Below, one piece after another: positions 22,233 through 33,779 of a stretch of 43,527 nt of DNA; position 1 is the first letter of the stretch, and every line of letters begins with the position of its first letter. The stretch is taken from the NCBI GenBank assembly GCA_015680685.1, contig MNCI01004641.1, forward strand, positions 1 through 43,527. The letters are read 5' to 3'. This DNA comes from Gnetum montanum. Taxonomy: Eukaryota > Streptophyta > Gnetopsida > Gnetales > Gnetaceae. The position numbers were made by a program, and so were the translations under genes. Below the pieces are notes generated by a model that had not been told where the DNA came from, did not search any database, and saw only the letters and a program-made list of their open reading frames with translations.

Positions 22233-22246
22233 ATCTTCCCCTTTTT
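22233..22246 (-). other. polypurine tract of the non-autonomous copia element
   Basis: Minus strand AAAAAGGGGAAGAT directly abuts the 3' LTR, the position and composition expected for the plus-strand primer of a copia element. A second purine run (AAAAAGGAGAAGAA) lies close to the ORF stop near 22550. Confidence 0.75.
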
Positions 22247-22563
22247 GGTGATGTTCAAAACTTAAGAAAATGGATGAGTAATTATGCAATTTAAATGATA
22301 GTAATTGATAAAAAATACTTTAAGACATATAAATTCTAATGGTAGCCCAAGTTATCACTAGGATAGGGCTCTAAAGCTCAAGGCATAGGGTAAAGATCAA
22401 AAAGAGATAAAAAAAGATTTCCAAGATCCTATCAAAGGCAAAAGCCTATCTCCATAGTATTATAAAAACAATACATAACCAAGTCCAAACCATATATTCA
22501 TAGCCATGTACAACAAGATCTGTCAAGATGTGATAGGCCAAAAATTCTTCTCCTTTTTGAACA

Positions 22564-24172
22564 TCATAAAAAAGAAGGGATCACCTCAAGAACCTAATCA
22601 CTAACCTTAGTTGCATTATTTGAATCGTTACCAAAAGAAGACATAGCATGATAAGGTCTATATGTATTCTTCTCATCATCATTACTACTAGTATTAGAGC
22701 TAGATACATGCTACTTAATGTCATCATCTAAAGAGGGTAGCTATACTGGAGCTCTCCATAGATGAACCTTTAGTTGAAATCGAGATGTAACTTGTGGATC
22801 TTATTGAGAGGGAGCCTATTGAGAGGAGGTGGAAACACCCTTTCTCTAATAGGTGATGGGATCGGTAGGTATCCACTGAGAGGTAGTTCCAAAGATGCTC
22901 TCCAAAGCCTTATGCTTAAATGTTGTCAAGGCATCATTTGGATGATGGGAACTGGGTCTAGCCTGCATGAGCTTAGGAGGCTCTTCATGGACATGTGCCA
23001 ATTGTGCATTTATCAAATCATATGCTTGAGAAGGTCCAACTACTGCTAAATTTATAAGTCGGGTAGGAAGATCCTTCTCAGTATCTAAAATGAAAGGAGT
23101 GGCAACCTCCTCAAATTGCTATCTAGTAGGGGGAAGAGGTACTCTAGCTACGTATATTCTCTTATGGAGGTAAGAGAGATTCATGCCAATCATCCCCAAG
23201 GTATGGGCAAATGGCCTAAGAATCTTCTTTAGTAAATATCTCATTTGACTACTAGCTAATTTCAACCTTCTCAATTGAGGAGAGATCTAGGATGGTAATG
23301 TAGATTTTTTCTTTTGGGAATTTTGAGGCTTAGTATTGATTTCTACTTCTTCAACATGGGTAGAGCTCCTCTTCTCTGCATATTTTTTGAGGCTCCTCTT
23401 GCCTTTAAGCAAAGGCATGTTAGGAATGGAAACATCCCTTTGTCAAATCAACAAACTAATGAGGTGAGGATGCCTAAGGATTCTCTCCTTGATGAAAAAG
23501 CCTAACATGTCATGACAAAGAGTATGACCCAAGTTTGATGGTTGTCCTTTAAGAAGATAGTATAAAATAAACAATTGGGTGGAAAAAGAATAATTATAGC
23601 TTTCCCCTTTTACAATGATGTTATACAAAATAATGAGTGATAGGATGAAAGCATCTGGGACTATTTGACTTCTATAAATCCTTCCACTATGAAGAGACAC
23701 TAACTCCCCAAACAATGCATCACAAAATTCATCTTGGGAAACTTGAATCACATCATTCATAAAAATATCACTCATGGAATGAATGGTGACTCTAAACACA
23801 TCAGCACTAAAAATCCCAAGTAATGCATTAATGACTTACATCAATTAGAAAACCCCTAACCATGGTAGTGAAGGCCTCAATAGAAGCATTTGTTATAACA
23901 ATGTTATAGTAAAATTCTCTAATGAGAATTTTGGGCACATAAAAATTCATAGAAATGAAGGTAGCCTAGTTCAATACTTGGAAGAAACTCATTAACTTAT
24001 TTTATCTATGTTGTGGAAAAGAAAGAGAACACTTAAAAATGATAGAAATGGTTCAAGTTAGCTCAAATTGGTGTTAGGAACTCACTAATTTGAATTGAGG
24101 ATTATAGGTATTTACAATGTTGGTGGAGGCTTCTTTTGACTTCTTACTCCTCTTAGGCAGTGCTCTTGACAT
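22564..24172 (-). pseudogene. Retroelement-borne ORF resembling 'putative plant transposon protein' domains, degenerate
   Basis: The ATG at 24172 begins MSRALPKRSKKSKEAS, a basic N-terminus. Next comes a block reading FYVPKILIREFYYNI, TTMVRGFLIDVS, then (23443-23799) DALFGELVSLHSGRIYRSQI, LYNIIVKGESYN and LFILYYLLKGQPSNLG, RHPHLISLLI. This follows the order VREFYaN / VRG / LLxxxLKGxxINVG / FPxLIT that I associate with the Pfam family named putative plant transposon protein (PF20167, from memory). The C-terminal half is open over about 250 codons with few stops (KLASSQMRYLLKKILRPFAH, QAYDLINAQLAHVHEEPPKL, SSSNTSSNDDEK) and ends at TGA 22566-22564. About 530 codons in all, one clear frameshift near 23810. 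It replaces pol. Biochemical role unknown. Confidence 0.6.
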
Positions 24173-24369
24173 TGCTACATTCTTGTGGGCTAGGCTTGTT
24201 GAAGAATTAGCACAAATTAAAGCTATTTATAAAGCCTCGATCATCTTCCATTGGCCATCTACGTTAAAATGAATGAAAAATGAGGGCTTGAATTTTTATA
24301 ATAGCGTTAAAAGAGGGTTTTAAATGAAAATATGGATGTATCCTTTAAATGATAGAAATATCTGTTGCA

Positions 24370-24520
24370 CTTTAAAACCCTAGGTAGACATCTCCTTTGA
24401 GAAGTAGATGTCTTTGCCATGACAAAAGGAAACATAGGGAGATGTCTCCTTTAAGGAGTAGACATCTCAAAGTAGATGTATCTTTTAAAAAGTAGACATC
24501 TCATTGGAGATGTCTTAGTA
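24370..24520. promoter_or_regulatory. AGACGTCT-type motif cluster inside the element, upstream of the alien ORF
   Basis: AGACATCT occurs three times (near 24394, 24462 and 24494) and AGATGTCT three times (near 24407, 24441 and 24510), with AGATGTAT once. It lies outside both LTRs, about 200-350 bases upstream of the ATG at 24172 on the transcribed strand. The LTR clusters also lie upstream of their presumed starts. An internal promoter or enhancer is inferred. Confidence 0.6.
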
Positions 24521-24529
24521 AGGGAGAGT

Positions 24530-25360
24530 TCAACAACAAAAGGCTTAGGGATGACTACTAAAGATTATAGTCTTAAAATATAGTGAATTAAATACTTACC
24601 TCTACTTACCTTCCTTGCTAAAGAGGAGGAAGAAATGTTTAGGAATTTTGAGAATGAGATCCCTATTTTGAGGTACCTCCTTTCATATAGATTTCATCTA
24701 TTTCCAAGGACTAGATTCCTTTACCAAACTCATTTGAGAGGATTTTCATGTTATCATGTTCCTTTTTCTTAATTCTCCATACCCTCATCATTTCCTTGCC
24801 CTTTATCTTGTTATCCTATACAAATTTCTTTCTAGACACATTTTGATAAGACCAAGGAGTTCTATGATATGTCCATTTATTCATATGATAATTCTTCAAA
24901 TTACAGCCCATTGCTTATGTACAAATTTATTACAATAATAGCACCTAACCCTTATATTTTAATAAAAGTTATTAGACTTTGAAATAATCTTTTGGCTAAA
25001 TGGAGTGCTAGTAGTTACCTTTTGTTTTGATCTCTTTGTGGGTATGCTTATCCTTGTTAATAACAATCTAGTTCACTTTTATAATTTGAACTTCTTCCTT
25101 GCCCAAGAACTATTTGAAGAGATTCCTTTCCTTTGACCAACCCTTCATTTATAAGTTTAGTGTGTGCAAGTTCTTCTTTGGCCTACTCATAAGTCAAGGT
25201 TAGTTTTTCATTCTTATCCCTTAGGTCTACAATTTCTTTTATGAGATCTAAAATCTTTACATTTAATGAAGAAATATCTCGATCCTTTATTTTTAGTGTT
25301 TATCTAACTCTATATAGAGACTTTGAAATGACAAAATTTCCTTACACAAACAATCATACC
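24530..25360 (-). pseudogene. gag C-terminal coiled coil and tail, degenerate
   Basis: Downstream of the gag knuckle the minus strand reads Lys/Glu/Leu-rich segments (lines near 25080-25330), then a possible second Cys-rich motif (CYYCNK near 24930) and a basic tail. This matches the extended gag of element A. No protease motif follows; frames close before 24540, where the internal motif cluster begins. Confidence 0.55.
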
Positions 25361-26454
25361 TTTCTTAATCATTTTTAGATTGATCACCATCTGAGAGGCT
25401 AGTACTGTCATCTATGAGTGCCATACAAATGAGATGTGAATCTTTTGTATCATCATCCACATTGTTACTTGGTTCTTCATCATCCCAACTTGTGTAAAGG
25501 TTGGTCTTTTTCAAATCCATATCATTGTCATCTTTTTGTTGCAACATATCATTACTAGAACATTTGAAGGTCACATGGCCTCTTACACCACAAACCTAAC
25601 ATTATATTAAAAAGAAACAAAATTATAGTTTGAAGAATTCTTACCTCTAACCTTACCTTTGGTGTTGGATTGGTTGGGTCCTTGTTAATAGTTCTTACCA
25701 CATTTTCCTAAAATCCTTTTAATCCTTCTTAATAGAAGAATAATTTCTTCTTGATTGTTCACTTCTTGATCTTTTGGGTTCTTTTCTTTGGATGTTAATT
25801 CCAAGGAAATGGGTTTTTCTCTTATTTCCCCTTCACTTATGAGATTCATTTCATAAGCAATAAGAGTGCTTTAGAGTTTTTTTAATTTTAAGACAAAAAA
25901 ATCCCTAATTTCCTCCATAGTTGTAACCTTGGGTCTGAACTTAAGTTGGAGTGTTTGAATCATTTTTATTATTACATCACTTTCATGAAGGTCCTTACTT
26001 GTACCCCTAATTGCTACAACTAGATCATTAGCCCTAGAGAAATAGTCTTTTATCTTTTCACCTTCTTTCATTTTGAGCTTTCCATACTCACTTTGTAAGA
26101 CCAAAATTTTAGATTATTTGATTATGGATGTGCCTTCATAGGTAGCTTCTAAGGTTTCCCAAATTTCCTTAGTAGTTCTACAACCATCCTATTGAATTCA
26201 GACTTATTTAATGCACAATATAAACAATGTTTTGCTTTGGAATCTTACATAAACTTATCTCTTTCTTCTAATGTCCACTTGCTTCATGGTTTGAGGGCCT
26301 TCGTTGTACTATCGATATGTGGTGTGTAACCTTCTAGGAAGGACTTCCAAATCTCAAACTCCATTGACTTGAAGAAGCCTTGCATCCTGGCCTTCCAATA
26401 AGCAAAATCAGACCCATCAAACATTGGTGTCTTTGAGTATGATGTCCCCTCCAT
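25361..26454 (-). pseudogene. Ty1/copia gag of the non-autonomous element, degenerate
   Basis: The ATG at 26454 gives MEGTSYSKTPMFDGSDFAYW, KARMQGFFKSMEFEIWKS: the same opening as element A's gag. A UBN2-type block is at 25871-26104 (EYGKLKMKEGEKIKDYFSRA, LHESDVIIKMIQTL). A zinc knuckle at 25560-25601 keeps all four ligands (CxVCGVRGHVTFKC). An acidic segment follows (WDDEEPSNNVDDDTKD, 25365-25574). Stops and frameshifts throughout. Gag is the only canonical protein of this element, so it could have formed particles but not copied itself. Confidence 0.85.
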
Positions 26455-26495
26455 AGATTACTCTTGAAGATTTATGTTGAACACAAGAGTACCAA

Positions 26496-26507
26496 GCTCC
26501 AATACCA
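26496..26507 (-). other. primer binding site, initiator-tRNA-Met type
   Basis: Minus strand TGGTATTGGAGC, 10 of 12 matches to TGGTATCAGAGC with two transitions, two bases inside LTR C. Confidence 0.75.
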
Positions 26508-26509
26508 CT

Positions 26510-27624
26510 TGAGGATATAGAACTTAGCAGGGGTGGGGGGGTGGGGGGGAAGGAGTTGAATAATTTTTCCAATTTTCAATCAAAATTGTCACATAAAACA
26601 CACCAAAAATTATGTGATTCTTCAAATTAGGTAGTCCACACTTGGAGGGTAGATTTCTTGTACACCTTCATACTTTGTTTCTTCCAAAATGTGGTTTAGA
26701 GAATAATAAAACTTTCACAAGCACTGAACTTCACACTAGAGTGTTTCATCGCTACAAAGCCACTCAACCCCACAAGATCCCAACAAGCTCAGAATATGAT
26801 TTTAAGGATCCCATGACCTTTGAAAACTTAAGCTATGCTCCAAAGTGTTTTGACACTAGAAATTCACTCAATCCTATAGAATTTCAACAAGCTTAATATC
26901 AATGCCCTCTCTCAAGAAGCAAATAATCCTTGTATGATAACAAAGAGGAAGAAAGAAAAATAAAAAATTAGTGTAACTCAAATTACAGGTCCTTATACTT
27001 TAATAAAAAATACTACAAATAATCAATCAAATGATGTGACAATAAGGTACAAAAGTACAACAACATAGAATAGACAATGATAGCTTTGATGTTAACAATA
27101 CTTTCACAATTCTAAAGAATTTTATATCTTCTTATAACTTTAGAGTTTCTAAAAAAACCTCAAAGTTTGTGCAATGGTCATCTAATGGCTAGTATAGATG
27201 TCTTCTTCAAAGTTGGGACATGTAATTCAATTAAACCTTAATTATGGAGAGATGTCTCCTTGAAGAATGGGATGTCTCTTGGGAGATGTCTTTAGGGAGA
27301 CGTCTACTTTGTAATGGAGATGTTTCCTAAAAATAGTAGACATCCCTTCAACTTTTGGTTCCTTCAATTTTGAGGCTTCCTTCCATCAATTTGGCTTCTC
27401 CTCAAATATTTAATCTTCTTCATTTAACTTGAAGCCTTCATTTTATTTCATACTTACCCATGCTCTCATCTTGCCTATGTACTCTTCATTTTGATACCTT
27501 GTTGTAGATTTCATTTCCTTGATTATTTTCTTGAGTTTCATTCATTGCTTGCAAGATTAACACATACAAAAAAAACCTATGTTCTCCATTTTTCTTAAGG
27601 CTTTGACATACCAAAAGTTCAACA
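26510..27624 (-). repeat. 5' LTR (C) of the non-autonomous copia element
   Basis: On the plus strand TGAGGATATAGAACTTAG to AAAAGTTCAACA. It carries the motif cluster (27195-27345) and a G-rich run at 26530-26553 (GGGGTGGGGGGGTGGGGGGG). Its flank CACCT matches the left flank of LTR B. Confidence 0.85.
27195..27345. promoter_or_regulatory. AGACGTCT-type motif cluster in LTR C, one site intact
   Basis: AGATGTCT three times, GGATGTCT and AGATGTTT, AGACATCC, and an intact AGACGTCT at 27298-27305. The intact site aligns with an AGACATCT in LTR B, since both continue ACTTTG. Confidence 0.65.
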
Positions 27625-27734
27625 CACCTATCTTCAGCATAGCCTAGTCATCCCACACTAAGGAGTAAGCATAGTTGCTAGGGGTTTTTGGAAGCTTGAA
27701 GATTTAGGTGATTTCTGCATTGTTCGTTAGAGAT

Positions 27735-30700
27735 GTCAAGTAAGAGAGCTTTCATCAACAATAATATAACCTTGGAGAATGCTAATGTAGCTACAAGAGA
27801 GCTTTGTAACCTACCATAGCCTCTTATTAGTGAAGAACCATCCTTAATGACTCCCAGGTACACCACTCTTCGTCATTTCATAAGAAAATTCATTGAAATC
27901 CTAGGCATTTTTTCTTGTTTAGGTTTATGCATTGAGTGAAATTTAATTTTGTAAAATTCCTATGTTAGATCTATGCCATGTTTATGCTATGTTATAAATT
28001 TTGTTACAGTATTTTCTATGCATTTTTTGTAGTTTCCCACAAAAAAGCAGTGTCAATTTTATATATTTATGTGTGAAAATGGCTTTGAATTTTCATTTTT
28101 TATGGTTGTGGGGTTGTAATACATCATTCAATAGTCAAAATGGTTATTGAACCATTGTATTTTAAATTATGATGAATTTTTTGTGAATTTTTCTATAAGC
28201 CAATTCATAAGGTTTTTCTAGTTTTTTGTTGTTTTTTTTATGCTAGTTTTCCATATTTTTCTGTAAAAATAGTTAATAACTTTTGGTTTTCTGGGTTGTA
28301 ATTTTTTTTCTTTTTTTTTATTGGTTCAAAAAGCTATAGAATCACTAAATTCCAATCAACGGTTAATTTTCTATGAATTTTTTCATAGATTAGTGTACAT
28401 TGAAATCTTTGGTTTTTATGGTTTTACCCTTATGAAAATGGACAACTTTGACACTTGAGAGAATTTTTTTAGTCAACATCCTAGGTTCCTAGGGTTTTTC
28501 AAAGGTGTTAGGAGGAGCTTGGTGTTGGTTTCAACAATTTTGAAAATTTTTTGATATTTTTTATCAAAGATTTACTATAGCCATTCTCTATAGTTTTGGG
28601 ATCATATCCAATTTTCGTGGAATTTTGTGAAGGCCTTGGGTTGCTATGAAAATTTTTCCTAGGCTTGGTACTACAACTTAAATGCTAGATTTTGTTGAAT
28701 TTTATGTGTTCCCAATCCCTAGACTTACAAAAAAAATTTAGTTATAATTTATCATTTGTAAATTGCCTTATACAGTTACATTGTTAACTATCAAAACTAT
28801 AAACCTCCCTAGCTATATAGGTAGTGTTGGTGGGGTTTTTGAATTTTAATGGTTATGTTCAAAGGTTTCTAATATTGGATATACATTTAATTTTAATTTT
28901 AAATAATCACTTAAATTTTTCTAAAAATTTTAACAAGCCTCCCTAGAGTTTTTACTACAGTTAATTTCACTATTAACTAGGATTTCTAGCAAAACGTTTG
29001 CAAAATTTAAGTTGGGAATTTATGACTTTGTTATAGGTACAATCTATTTTTCATGGATCCAATGTTTCTACATAAAAAATTTTATTATCTCTTATGAATA
29101 TTTCACCATGCAATTGTTATTAGTTGCTAGTAGGTTACTTGGTCCTATCAGGTTGTTATATGTAAATTTGTTCATGATTTTTGTTACTATATTGTTTTGG
29201 TCCTAAGTGTTAAAACTATGAATTTGGTTACTTGTCTTAAATGAAAACATCGATAGTGAGTTCATGTTACCATTGATTTTTTTTTTGTATTTGTTCATTT
29301 TTTTATGGTTATTCATGGTTGCTATTGTTGTTATTGTTGTTATATCATGCAAGGCTTTTCTAGAATCCATCCTAGTGGTCATTAAGCTAATTGTGTTCCT
29401 CTACTATATCCACACACCAGGGCCTAACACCCTACCTACAAACATGATCTTAGAGAGTGGATGCTTATGGTTTCAATTGGGAGCAAAGGAATTCTTGGCC
29501 TACTTACTCCAAAAATTAGTTTGATGGTGTGATCACACTTTCCTTTGGAGACAATGTTGATAATTATGGAGACCTTACTATCCCACTCTATATGTATGAT
29601 CATCAAGTTCATAGTTGGCAATTCTCAAAATCACATTAAGGGTGAACAATTCGAAGGCATATACACTAGAGGAACATGCAAGTTGTTCAAAATATGGGAT
29701 ATGTCCAAATTCATTCAATACAATGTGAATCAACACATTATTGGTTAGTCACTCTGCCAACATGTTGTTATAGAACCCTCTTAACACTGTCTACCATTTG
29801 GAGGGGTAAGTGCAAAGTTAAGTTATTTTTGATTTTCTTTTGGTTTTCTTAGGCTATTTTGGCTTAATGGTTTTTATTTTGGATGACATGCTTGCAAGTA
29901 CAGGATGCATGACCAAGGGTTAATCAAGAGTGACTAGCTCTTTCTTGTAGCCCAAATAGCATTGGGGGTATTTACCAAAGGCCACGTGGTGAGGCTCACT
30001 ATAATGAAGCAACTTAAGGATGACTTTAGTAGGTGCACCACATGTTATGCCAAAGCCTACAACAAGTGCTTGGCACATGGGATAGCTCGTAGTTGGTGAG
30101 GAATCCCTAATTTTGGTGTAGAGACACATATCCCCCTTAGTGTTACCACACTACCTTTACCAAGCAAGTAAAGTAAGAATTCTTGTCTTCTTTTCTATTA
30201 TATTTTATTTTATTGTTATGCTATGTAAACATGTTTGTAACTACATAATTGTAGGTTATTTAGGCTTTAATTGTTTAGATGGTTTTATTGGTATGGCTAT
30301 AAACATGGCTTTAATTGGTTATATGTGTTATCATTTTGGTTTTATGTGATGTTCCTATGCTTAAGCTAATTGGCTTTTTGTTGTGTTGTAGGGGCTACCT
30401 CTTCCTCTACCATCATCTTGATCACTTTAGGATGCCCTAAGGAAGCTCTTATCCTTAAGCTTACTAAGGTGGATTTTTCATAACAATGTTTGGCTAGTCA
30501 ATTGGCTAGAAACATCTAAGAAAAAATCACTAATGTAGTTCTGCTTGATCTTTTCATGGCCCCTAGTCCAACCATCACTACCCTAGATATTATGAACATC
30601 ATCGACTTCTTTAATGGAGTCAAGAAGTTCATCACCCACATTCATAGTATGCCTATCACCCTAGTCATCAATGAATCCACCTTCAGTGACCTCTTTGGCA

Positions 30701-33117
30701 TTCCTCATGAGGACTTGAAGGTTGCTACCAAAGCAAGGAAACAGGTGGAACACTAGGAGGAAGTGGAAGATTGGCTAAACACTCACTGTAACCATAAGGA
30801 ATTGTCTCTAGACCAATTTCATGTTATAGAGGCTAAAGAGGCATATTCTTTGTTCCATTCCTAGGTGTTCCATAAGTTGTTTTTATAAGAAATAATCATT
30901 GGCATTGAATAGACATCGGCCATGAAGAAGGTTCTCATCAAGGATGCTCAATTTAACTAGGCTACTCATTTGGTTTTCAAGCTAAATGGGAAGATCCTAA
31001 AACTCAAGAACAACCTTACGATGAAATTCCACATGCATTTTTCATTTTTTGTGGTACATCTAAGGAGGTTCACAGAGTTCCTAGTGGTGCAAAAATATGG
31101 ATGATGGATATGCCAAGACCCATCCCAAATTTCTAAGCCTTGGGTGAAACTCATTTATCCCACCATGCAGGCTCAAAATCAAGCAAAGGATGTTGAGAAA
31201 TCATTGTCTATCACCACTAAGCATTTTAGTGATGTACATTATGCTTCCCCTAACAACATGGGAATTGATCCCTAAGTTACCATAGGAAATGTTAAAAAGG
31301 CCAAGAAATTGCATGCCAAAGCTGGAGGTGCAGCTAGTGAAAAATTGAAGAGGCCTATGGTTGAGGAAGCAACACCAATGATTAAGTAGCCCACAAAGAG
31401 GAGGCTTGTGATTAAACATGGCCAAGTGAATCATGTGATCATGGGTATGTTTTAGTTTATCTTATTTTTAGGTTGTTTTGTATTTTATGCTTTACATTAT
31501 AAGGCTATGTCATTAATTTGTTTTAGGAAAAATGTACTAAGTTGTTCTATGTTTTGTCTTTGTTGTTCTTGTAGACAAGCAACAAGAATTAAGAGCCCAA
31601 GTAGCAGTGGTAGAGGTAGAGCAAAAACTCCTGAAGGAGGATTTTCTATTGTGGCATGAGGATAAGGGACTATCCAATGTTGCATTGGATGACCTTGATG
31701 CTATATTTGATGGTTCATAGCTTGGTGAACTCCCTATTATCATGCTAGATGATATCCTAGGTATTAATAAATCTTGTTATTATGTGTTGAATTTTATGTT
31801 TTCATTTTTAAAGCTTGGTTTTAACTATATAAGCCATAGTTATGCCTATTGTAGCTCTTGATCCCTAGCTATGTGCCTCAACCTCTACATTCTACATGAA
31901 ATCATGGGTAGAGATTCCCAATAAAATGGAGTTCATACATGGGGTAGCTGAAGACATGATTGATCAGTTACAACAAATTGCTCCCAATGTTGGTAAGGTT
32001 CTTAATTTATTTTGCCATTAATGATTTTTACTTTGTTTATGCATTTTTTTTGTTCATGTATGTTGGTTATGTGGTCTTACTGGTTTGGAAGTTTTGTGGG
32101 TATTTTTATTTTTTATTATTTTTAATATGTGTGTTTTATTGTTATATTACTTGTAGTCTATAAGGTTTGATGAGGTTTTGACCATACCATGGAGATTGAT
32201 TCATTTCCTAACCTACCTCCTGAACTAGAGAAAAAGACATGGAATTTGTATGAAAGTGATACTAGATGTGCACTTTCATGTGCTAAAACTTCGTGGGAGT
32301 GCCAACATTCTAATGACTTCCTATGAGAATAAGTTATGATGTTGGAAAAAGAAACTAAGAGCTAGGTTGAGGTGATCAAGGATCTCTAAGATTATAAGGG
32401 ATTCTTGGAAGCCCAAGTGACTAATAGGGACTCCTTGCAAACCAAGAAGATAATATATGCACGTTATTGGAATGCCATCCACAACAATGTTGTCCTTGCC
32501 AATGAGGTCAAAAAGTAGAAGCTATAGATGGACTTGTTGGCTTACAAAGCTAGGGAGTGGAGAGATAATTGTGCCTGGGTCCTTGAGTGGGTCTAGGCAT
32601 AGAAAGACCATAAGAAAATGTATATGGACTAACATGAGGCCTATCTTAAGTGGTTATAGAATGAATCCATTGAATGGCACAAGTTGGAGCTATTCATGAA
32701 GGAAATTCAAGTAGAGAGCATCTTCAAAGTATTTGAAAGCTCTTTGATAATTGCTAATTTCCAAACTCCTCATGTCTCTACTACTTCTAGGGAGGTGACT
32801 ACCACCACATTTTCATGGGAGCCATCCACATGGACCGAGATCAATGAGAGTAACATCCTTACAAGTGTTAATCTAGGGGAGGTTGACTGAGCCCACATGA
32901 CCAAGGACCAAATCCTCCATCACTCAAACCCTCCCAGGTTTTCTTGTTCTATTTTATTTTATTTTATCATGTTTTATATTTTAGTTTAATTTAATTTCAC
33001 ATTATTTTGATTATTAATTATACTTATGTTATTGTGGTATAGGTACTAGGTGACATCAGTAGCCCTAGTAGTGATGACGCTAGAGATGCTCTTCGACCCC
33101 CTCTAGTTTCACCTTAG
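27735..33117 (+). pseudogene. Decayed multi-exon gene of region G, function unknown
   Basis: A plus-strand reading frame can be followed through about eight exons bounded by GT-AG sites: 27735-27922, 29354-29805, 29904-30168, 30392-31444, 31575-31760, 31855-31992, 32157-32937 and 33043-33117. It begins MSSKRAFINNNITLENANVA and ends SSDDARDALRPPLVSP-stop. Exon 4 is the clearest (GATSSSTIILITLGCPKEAL, ITLVINESTFSDLFGIPHED). Exon 3 reads LFLVAQIALGVFTKGHVVRL and NKCLAHGIARSW. Exon 7 is rich in charged residues and Trp, like a coiled coil. Many in-frame stops, so it is dead. I recognise no family; it may be a gene of a mobile element or a captured host gene. Exon borders are by eye. Confidence 0.55.
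27923..29353 (+). other. first intron of the region G gene, AT-rich
   Basis: About 1.4 kb with T-runs and no coding relic. Donor G|GTTTATG, acceptor near TCATGCAAG. Nothing else is recognised. The other introns are about 95-225 bases, with donors GTAAAG, GTATGT, GTATTA, GTAAGG and GTTTTC and acceptors such as TTGTAG. Confidence 0.4.
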
Positions 33118-33378
33118 CACCATCCGTTGGCTATGTCTTTGGTTATCTTTATTATTGTTGTTTATGTTGTTGTCATGATATTTTGGCTAGAGTTAGCTAT
33201 GGATTGTTGAAAGATGGTTTATTATTTTTATGCATTGTTTAAACCTTTTATCATACTATGTGAGCTTTGCTATTATGCTATAGACATTTCATCTATTATT
33301 TTTTAAAATTTTAATTTTGTTTGTATGTTTAATGCTTAATGTTTCATACATGTTATACGTTTTACATTTTCATTCATG
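33118..33378 (+). other. downstream of the region G gene, nothing recognised
   Basis: AT-rich DNA after the last stop codon with no coding signal. It leads into the tandem repeats and may be its 3' untranslated region. Confidence 0.4.
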
Positions 33379-33548
33379 TTATAAGGCTATGTTGGTTAAA
33401 TATGTAAATCAACTAGGCAACTAGGATGTGAACTAGGTTGTAAAAAGGTTACAAAATTTTTTCTTATAAGGCTATGTTGGTTAAATATGTAAATTACCTA
33501 GGAAACTAGGATGTGAACTAGGTTGTAAAGAGGTTACAAATTTGTTTC
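33379..33548. repeat. 85-bp tandem repeat, two copies
   Basis: Units 33379-33463 and 33464-33548 both run from TTATAAGGCTATGTTGG to AGGTTACAAA and differ at only a few positions. Confidence 0.9.
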
Positions 33549-33779
33549 TAGTTTTAGGCTATGGCAGGCCATAATTTTTGCTAGTTTTAGGCCATAGAAG
33601 GCCTTATACATTGCTAGTTTTAGGCCATGGTGGACCTTGATGTTGTCAATTTTAGGCCTTAGTGAGCCATATGCATTGCCAATTTTAGGCCATGGTGTGC
33701 CCTATGATGATGCTAGTTTTAGGCCTTAGTGGGCCATATGCATTTCCAATTTTAGGCCATGGTGGATCCTATGATTTGA
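33549..33779. repeat. 33-bp tandem repeat, seven copies
   Basis: Seven contiguous 33-base units built on TAGTTTTAGGCCATGGTGG. From the third unit on they alternate between a CCATGGTGG and a CCTTAGTGG type, suggesting a 66-base higher-order unit. A lone copy lies about 15 kb away at 18749-18781. Confidence 0.9.

Larger units (their letters stand above)
21124..27624 (-). mobile_element. Complete non-autonomous copia-type LTR element with gag but an alien ORF instead of pol
   Basis: Minus-oriented. The 5' LTR is 26510-27624 (C), PBS at 26496-26507, gag 26454 down to about 24600, a second ORF 24172-22564, PPT 22233-22246 and the 3' LTR 21124-22232 (B). The five bases on each side are identical, CACCT (21119-21123 and 27625-27629), so both ends of one insertion are present. 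No protease, integrase, RT or RNase H motif is visible between the LTRs. The LTR pair has diverged markedly, so the insertion is old. It would need enzymes from an autonomous relative, plausibly of element A's kind, whose LTR and gag are related. Confidence 0.88.

Noticed and set aside
22774-23049. Plus-strand 91-codon ORF
   Set aside because: Shadow of the minus-strand ORF 24172-22564, whose frame carries the domain resemblance.
29264-29524. Membrane-protein gene suggested by the hydrophobic 86-codon ORF
   Set aside because: Its hydrophobic start is T-rich intron sequence; the exon frame begins at 29354 in another frame.
31960-32163. Hydrophobic 67-codon ORF as a transmembrane protein
   Set aside because: It lies mostly in a T-rich intron (31993-32156) of the region G relic.
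27735-33117. A functional host gene
   Set aside because: Numerous in-frame stops in nearly every exon, despite good splice sites.
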